42,400 bases of DNA from Patescibacteria group bacterium. Lineage in GTDB: Bacteria; Patescibacteriota; Patescibacteriia; Patescibacteriales; GWC2-42-12. Location of the stretch: the NCBI GenBank assembly GCA_028703305.1, contig JAQVNC010000008.1, positions 1-42,400 of the forward strand, written 5' to 3'. Each line of letters opens with the position of its first letter. Position 1 is the stretch's first letter. Made by a program: the position numbers and the translations under genes. The notes beneath the pieces are model-generated. The model was not told the origin of the DNA. It made no database searches and saw only the letters and a program-made list of their open reading frames with translations. Of this stretch, positions 37,784-42,400 are shown in pieces.

Positions 37784-39016
37784 ATGGAAAATGATAATAA
37801 ATCTATTTTAGACCAAATAATGGACAACCACCAAGCCGAGGAAGTCGCCAAGCTTGACGCGGTTGAAATAATCACTAATTTATTCAACGAGCTCGACGAA
37901 AGAGAGCGTGATGTTTTAATTAGGCGTTTTGGCTTGTCGGGCGGCGGCAAAGAAACCTTGGAAGAAATCGGCAAAATCCATAAATTAACCAGAGAGCGCA
38001 TTAGGCAGATTGAAACCACCAGCGTAAAAAGATTGAGGCAGCTTGAGAATTTAGATAGCTATTTGAGCGGCTTGAAAAATATTATTATCAATTTGCTGGA
38101 AGAGCATGGCGGGCTTATGGAAAAAGAATATTTATTCAATAACTTAGTTAATTTTTCCATCGGCGGCGGGAAAAACGGCGACAACGAAATTAAACATAAG
38201 CGCCATTTTGATTTTTTAATATCAAAATTGCTGCATGATGAATTTGAAGCTGTTGGCGACTCGGAATATTTTAAAGAATCGTTTAAATTGAAATATCAGT
38301 CGTTAGAGCATCTGGAAGCTTTGGCTAAGGAGCTTTTGGAAAAAATAAAAGAGATTAAAAAAATCTTCATGACCGAAGAGCTGGTTAATTTGTCAAAAGA
38401 ATTGGAAACTTATAAAAGTAATCAAGAAAAATTCAGCCCGGCCGGCAATTTGGATGTTTCTGGAATTTTAGCCAATGATTTATTCAAAGAAAAAGCCGAG
38501 GTGGTTAACGGCAATAAAGTTATTTATTCAATTTTGCAGGCGGCAAAAAAAATTGAGCAAAATAGATTCGGCCTTTGGGGCTTAAATAGTTGGCGTGAAA
38601 TCAAGCCGAAAACTATCAATGATAAAATTTATTTGATTTTAAAAAATAGCGGCAAGCCAATGCATTTTTCCGAAATCGCCGATAAAATAAATCAAATAAG
38701 CTTTGATAAAAAAGTCGCCAACGCGGCCACGGTGCATAATGAATTGATTTTGGATGAAAAATATATTTTAGTCGGCCGCGGCCTTTACGGCCTTAAAGAG
38801 TGGGGCTACCAGAAAGGCACAGTCGCCGATGTAATTAAAAAAATTATTGCTGAATCAGGCCAGCCTTTAAAACGCGAAGAAATTATTAATAAGGTTTTAG
38901 GCCAAAGAATCGTTAAAAAGGCCACTATAAATTTAGCGTTAATGGATCGGAATAAATTTGAAATTACCAGCGATGGAAAATATAAAATAAAGGACGGTAG
39001 CGCTGTTGCCGAGTAA
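37784..39016 (+). CDS. Sigma-70 region 4 fused to HARE-HTH winged helices
   Basis: 410 aa. Residues about 34-88 are a sigma-70 region 4 helix-turn-helix (LDERERDVLIRRFGLSGGGK, then TLEEIGKIHKLTRERIRQIE and KRLRQLE), which reads -35 elements. There is no region 2, so it cannot act as a complete sigma factor. A middle helical part (90-270) is of unknown fold. The C-terminus has two HARE-HTH-like winged helices, about 278-345 (INDKIYLILKNSGKPMHFSE) and about 346-404 (TVADVIKKIIAESGQPLKRE), as in the RNA polymerase delta subunit. A transcription regulator touching RNA polymerase at the -35 is the best guess. Confidence 0.82.
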   Translation: MENDNKSILDQIMDNHQAEEVAKLDAVEIITNLFNELDERERDVLIRRFGLSGGGKETLEEIGKIHKLTRERIRQIETTSVKRLRQLENLDSYLSGLKNIIINLLEEHGGLMEKEYLFNNLVNFSIGGGKNGDNEIKHKRHFDFLISKLLHDEFEAVGDSEYFKESFKLKYQSLEHLEALAKELLEKIKEIKKIFMTEELVNLSKELETYKSNQEKFSPAGNLDVSGILANDLFKEKAEVVNGNKVIYSILQAAKKIEQNRFGLWGLNSWREIKPKTINDKIYLILKNSGKPMHFSEIADKINQISFDKKVANAATVHNELILDEKYILVGRGLYGLKEWGYQKGTVADVIKKIIAESGQPLKREEIINKVLGQRIVKKATINLALMDRNKFEITSDGKYKIKDGSAVAE

Positions 39017-39046
39017 TTTTACATAAAAATAGTTTTTCAGGCGCTA

Positions 39047-39100
39047 AAAAGCGGATTTAATTCAGCTAATATTTCCCATAGCTGGGTTAAGTCCGTTTTT
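39047..39100 (+). terminator. Terminator after the sigma4/HARE gene
   Basis: A stem of about 20 bp with only wobble departures from perfection when read as plus-strand RNA (39047-39067 with about 39080-39099), loop of about 12 bases, ending in T5. On the minus strand those wobbles would be mismatches, so the active direction is plus. Confidence 0.8.
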
Positions 39101-39102
39101 GT

Positions 39103-39132
39103 TTGGCAAAAATCGGTTAAATGTGGTAAAAT
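39103..39132 (+). promoter_or_regulatory. Promoter-like site upstream of the membrane-anchored protein
   Basis: -35 TTGGCA (39103-39108), an 18-bp spacer and -10 TAAAAT (39127-39132). The expected start is about 39139, exactly at the edge of a GTTAACC-containing inverted repeat (39138-39211). Confidence 0.45.
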
Positions 39133-39137
39133 AATAT

Positions 39138-39211
39138 CAGTTAATCGGTTAACCGGTTGAGCGGTTTTATTTATATATGGCAGCCAACTGACTGGTTAAC
39201 CAAATTAACTG
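39138..39211. repeat. GTTAACC inverted-repeat cluster in the leader
   Basis: CAGTTAAT-CGGTTAACC (39138-39154) pairs with GGTTAACC-AAATTAACTG (39194-39211), with one or two interruptions. Each arm holds the palindrome GGTTAACC. It could be an operator with two palindromic half-sites or an RNA hairpin, ending 14 bases before the ATG. Confidence 0.5.
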
Positions 39212-39225
39212 ATTAACTAATTTCC

Positions 39226-40695
39226 ATGGATATAGTTATAAATATACAGCCAATATTGGATTTTTTAGATTTGCCAGTAGACCAAATGCTGTTATTGCTG
39301 TTTTATTATATCGGCTGGATTCCGATTGCGGTTACTTTTGTTTGGGGCGTAGGCCAGGTTTGGCTAAGATATATTCGTCTGGCTTACGGCGCTTCGGAAA
39401 AAACCGTTTTATTGGCGATTGACGTGCCTCGCGGCAACGCGCAAACGCCGATGGCCGTAGAAAATATTTTTGCTTATTTGGCCGGCGCGCATAGCACCAA
39501 GGATTTGTTTGAAAAATGGTGGCTGGGCGAGTGGCAGCTTTATTTCAGTTTTGAAATCGTCAGCATTGACGGCTATATCCAATTTTTAGTTTGGATGCCG
39601 GTGAAATACCGCAACCTGATGGAGGCGGCGATTTATTCCCAGTATCCGGACGCGGAAATTACCGAAGTCAATGATTATACGGCCGGCCTGCCAACGCATT
39701 TCCCTGACGAAGAATATGATATTTTTGGCGCCGAATATAAGCTGACAAAAAATTCAGTTTATCCGATAAAAACTTATAAGCATTTTGAGCATCAGATGGG
39801 CGAACCGGAAACCCAGTATAAAGATCCGATGGCGGTGCTAATGGATTTAATGGGCAGTATGAAAAAGGGCGAGCAGTTATGGTATCAAATTTTAACCATA
39901 CCGATCGGCCATGAATGGGCGGATCAGGGCGATGAAGAAATAAAAAGGATTGTGGGAGAGAAAGTTACTTCTAATAATTTTATTGATAAATTGATTGATG
40001 GCATAGTTGAGTTTATGGGCGCTATAAGCGAAATAATTTATAAGCTTTGGGGCGACATTGAAACCGCTAAAAAAGAAGAAAAAGAGCCGCAATTCAGAAT
40101 GATGAATTTAAAGCCCAGACAGAAAAAGCAGGTTGAGGAAATTCAGGAAAAAGTCGGCAAGCTCGGTTTTGGCGTTAAAATCAGGTACGTCTATATTGCC
40201 AAAAAAGAAATGATAAATAAAAATAAGGTAGCGTACGGTTTTACCGGCTATATGAAGCAATTCAATTTTAACGATTTGAATTCTTACAAGCCGGATACGG
40301 GCGATGGCGGCACTATGACTAAAGTTCAATATGATAGGATTTTCGGCAATTACCGGGTCAATGTCAGAAAGAATAAATTAATGACGGCTTATAGGTTTAG
40401 GAGCGATGCCCGCGGCCGTTTGCCCCATATTCTTAATACCGAAGAATTGGCTTCAATTTGGCATTTTCCGGTGGAGGCTTCGGTTAAAGCGCCTCTAATT
40501 CAGAAAGCTCCGGGTAGAAAAGCCGAGCCGCCGGCCGGCTTGCCCATAAGCGTGGGAAGTACCTCCAAAGATTTGGAATATGGTTTTCCCGCCAATAAAG
40601 CTGAAAGTATCTTTGTTTTAAATGACAAGCCCGGTGGAAATAAAGCCGAAGCTAAACCTAAAAATTCTCCGCCGGCTAATCTGCCGATAGTGTAA
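39226..40695 (+). CDS. Membrane-anchored protein of unknown function, partner of the ATPase downstream
   Basis: 489 aa, no family that I can name with certainty. One or two hydrophobic segments at the N-terminus (about 20-45, LLLLFYYIGWIPIAVTFVWG) are followed by a cytoplasmic part that opens LLAIDVPRGNAQTPMAVENIFAYL. That sequence resembles the amino-terminal domain of some VirB4/TraC-like ATPases in which the same module is fused to the motor. The C-terminal 60 residues are low-complexity, rich in Pro, Ala and Lys (APGRKAEPPAG, NDKPGGNKAE). The ATPase gene follows after a 167-bp repeat. I infer a split version of one machine. Confidence 0.55.
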   Translation: MDIVINIQPILDFLDLPVDQMLLLLFYYIGWIPIAVTFVWGVGQVWLRYIRLAYGASEKTVLLAIDVPRGNAQTPMAVENIFAYLAGAHSTKDLFEKWWLGEWQLYFSFEIVSIDGYIQFLVWMPVKYRNLMEAAIYSQYPDAEITEVNDYTAGLPTHFPDEEYDIFGAEYKLTKNSVYPIKTYKHFEHQMGEPETQYKDPMAVLMDLMGSMKKGEQLWYQILTIPIGHEWADQGDEEIKRIVGEKVTSNNFIDKLIDGIVEFMGAISEIIYKLWGDIETAKKEEKEPQFRMMNLKPRQKKQVEEIQEKVGKLGFGVKIRYVYIAKKEMINKNKVAYGFTGYMKQFNFNDLNSYKPDTGDGGTMTKVQYDRIFGNYRVNVRKNKLMTAYRFRSDARGRLPHILNTEELASIWHFPVEASVKAPLIQKAPGRKAEPPAGLPISVGSTSKDLEYGFPANKAESIFVLNDKPGGNKAEAKPKNSPPANLPIV

Positions 40696-40703
40696 TGAAA
40701 TGC

Positions 40704-40851
40704 AAAATTCTAATATCTAAATCCTAAATACTAAACAAATTCAAATGCTCAAAATTCTAAATTCAAAACGAATATTAATTGCCTCTGTTTAAAATATTTG
40801 GATTTTGAATTTTGGATTTGTTTAGAGTTTAGATATTAGGATTTAGAATTT
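40704..40851. repeat. 148-bp inverted-repeat element
   Basis: The left half (AAATTCTAATATCTAAATCC...) is largely complementary to the right half (...GATATTAGGATTTAGAATTT). Its ends AAATTC and GAATTT match. The style, TCTAAATCCTAA, is that of a widespread dispersed repeat in Patescibacteria as I recall it. It lies between the two genes of the translocation pair. Confidence 0.65.
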
Positions 40852-40862
40852 ATTAATTTTAT

Positions 40863-42400
40863 ATGCCACAAGAAATAACAGTCTTCGCGGAAACAAATTT
40901 CCGCAATCAATATAGGCAATTTGGCATTAAAACCGACGATCGCCGCCGGCATATGTATTTGGTTGGTAAAACCGGCATGGGCAAATCAACTATTTTGGAG
41001 AACATGATTGTTGATGATATTAGATCGGGCAAAGGCGTTATGGTAGTTGATCCGCACGGCGATTTGGCGGAAAAAATTATTGAATATATTCCTTCAAGCC
41101 GGGTTAATGACGTTATTTATTTTAATCCATCCGATATTGATTATCCGATCGCCTTTAATATCGTTGAGCAGGTGGACGCGCACTTAAGGCATCTGGTCGC
41201 TTCTGGCCTGATCGGGGTTTTTAAAAAGCTTTGGGCTGATTCTTGGGGGCCGCGGCTTGAATATATTTTGCGCAATGCCATTTTAGCCGTTTTGGATTAT
41301 CCGGGCTCAACTTTATTAGCCATTACCAGGATGCTGTCGGATAAAAATTTTAGAAAAAAAGTCATAGAAAAAATTCAGGATCCGGTAGTAAAATCTTTTT
41401 GGGTTAATGAATTTTCCGGCTATGCCAATAATTTCGCTTCCGAAGCGGTTTCGCCGATTCAAAATAAAGTCGGGCAATTTTTATCAAGCGCGCTTATTAG
41501 AAATATCGTTGGCCAAGTAAAATCTTCAATTGATTTGCGCGAGGTCATGGATTCGGGTAAAATTTTAATTTTGAATTTAAGCAAAGGGCGCATCGGCGAA
41601 GATAATTCAGCGCTCCTGGGCGCCATGATGATTACTAAGGTCCAGTTGTCGGTTATGAGCCGGGTTGATATTTTGGAAAGAGACCGCAAAGATTTTTATC
41701 TTTATATTGACGAATTTCAAAATTTTACGACTGACAGTTTTGCCAATATTTTATCCGAAGCCAGAAAATATCGGCTTAATTTGATTATGGCGCATCAATA
41801 TATTGAACAGCTCGGAGAAATAGTTAAGCCGGCGGTTTTCGGCAATGTCGGCACTTTGGTTGTTTTTAGGGTGGGCGCGACTGACGCTGAAGAATTAGTA
41901 AAAGAATTTACCCCGACTTTCACCGAAGAAGATTTGGTTAATTTAGCCAAATATGAATTTTATATTAAATTGATGATTGACGGGGTTTCATCCGATCCTT
42001 TTTCCGCCCGCGGCCTGCCGCCTTTAACCGAAGAAGAAAAGACCGGCAATAAGGATAAAGTAATTAAAGTTTCGCGCGAAAGGTATGCCAAGCAAAGACT
42101 GTCCGTGGAAGAAAAGATTAATCGCTGGCATACCAGCAATGAAGACGAGGAAGAAAAAACCGAAAGGCGTCCGGAAAGAAAAATATTAAAAGAAGCGCCG
42201 GCGCCGCGGCAATACGCGCCGTCTAAACAAGCGCCAAGGAGTTTTTCTCCGGCGGTTAGCGATAAAAATTTCGTGAATAAACCAAAAGCCGAGGCGGGAA
42301 ATTTTAAGCAGCCGGATAATAATAAATATGATTATGTTTGCAGCCGCTGTGCCAAGCCAACCCAAGTTTCTTTCGTGCCCGACGGCATTAGGCCGATTTT
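40863..42400 (+). CDS. VirD4/HerA-like AAA ATPase, 3' end cut off
   Basis: 512 codons are present and the frame is still open at the window end, so the gene is partial. Walker A is LVGKTGMGKST (33-43), followed by VMVVDPHGDLAE (59-70), IYFNPSDIDYPIAFNI, and Walker B DFYLYIDEFQNF (about 277-288) with ILSEARKYRLNLIMAHQYIEQL. This is the type IV secretion coupling protein/HerA-FtsK family: hexameric motors that move DNA or proteins through membranes. After about residue 400 there is a low-complexity linker (Lys/Glu/Pro-rich) and, at the end, the start of a zinc ribbon (CSRCAKP). No membrane helix is visible, so the anchor may be the preceding gene product. Confidence 0.88.
   Translation, partial: MPQEITVFAETNFRNQYRQFGIKTDDRRRHMYLVGKTGMGKSTILENMIVDDIRSGKGVMVVDPHGDLAEKIIEYIPSSRVNDVIYFNPSDIDYPIAFNIVEQVDAHLRHLVASGLIGVFKKLWADSWGPRLEYILRNAILAVLDYPGSTLLAITRMLSDKNFRKKVIEKIQDPVVKSFWVNEFSGYANNFASEAVSPIQNKVGQFLSSALIRNIVGQVKSSIDLREVMDSGKILILNLSKGRIGEDNSALLGAMMITKVQLSVMSRVDILERDRKDFYLYIDEFQNFTTDSFANILSEARKYRLNLIMAHQYIEQLGEIVKPAVFGNVGTLVVFRVGATDAEELVKEFTPTFTEEDLVNLAKYEFYIKLMIDGVSSDPFSARGLPPLTEEEKTGNKDKVIKVSRERYAKQRLSVEEKINRWHTSNEDEEEKTERRPERKILKEAPAPRQYAPSKQAPRSFSPAVSDKNFVNKPKAEAGNFKQPDNNKYDYVCSRCAKPTQVSFVPDGIRPI

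Overview
The window looks like a piece of a chromosome from a Patescibacteria (Candidate Phyla Radiation) bacterium. I infer this from style rather than from a marker gene. The DNA is AT-rich, genes are packed with ATGA overlaps or gaps of 5-30 bp, start codons usually follow an AT-rich spacer with no Shine-Dalgarno sequence, SecD carries parvulin domains, a sigma region 4 is fused to HARE-HTH domains, and short palindromes sit both between and inside genes. TGA is an ordinary stop here (2910-2912, 3857-3859, 9924-9926), so the recoded Gracilibacteria/Absconditabacteria are unlikely. No rRNA, tRNA or CRISPR array was seen.

Region 1 (1-18640, all + strand) is one long run of surface-glycan genes. 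It has two nonulosonic (sialic-like) acid synthases, two NeuC-type UDP-GlcNAc 2-epimerases, one CMP-nonulosonate cytidylyltransferase, a UDP-HexNAc 4,6-dehydratase, a DegT aminotransferase, a PIG-L deacetylase, a class III aminotransferase (cut by the window edge), an SDR, a WbqC protein, three methyltransferases, a possible GT-B transferase and a clear UDP-sulfoquinovose synthase. The run ends with three unexpected genes spaced like the rest of the operon: a soluble ABC-type ATPase, a Cys-rich G3E-type GTPase and a 4Fe-4S protein. A strong terminator follows (18604-18640).

Region 2 (18661-21018) is accessory DNA: an intact IS30-family element with recognisable terminal inverted repeats, then a drug/metabolite-type membrane transporter with an unusually strong Shine-Dalgarno and less AT-rich codons, probably acquired.

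Region 3 (21019-22777, - strand) holds a cupin and a polyprenyl-phosphate sugar transferase that could start the glycan made by region 1. It is divergent from region 4, and both promoters place the transcription start on the start codon.

Region 4 (22862-39016) is core housekeeping: holB, a BNR-repeat lipoprotein, frr, rseP, hpf, secA, a DUF1653 gene, secD with inserted parvulin domains, secF, a MazG-like gene, mreB, mreC, murB and the sigma4/HARE-HTH protein. Several stand-alone promoters have a hairpin just before the start codon (secA, secD, hpf, MazG-like). Palindromic repeats are inserted in frame in holB and secA.

Region 5 (39226-42400) holds a membrane-anchored protein of unknown family and a VirD4/HerA-like ATPase that runs off the end of the window; they look like two parts of one DNA- or protein-translocating machine.
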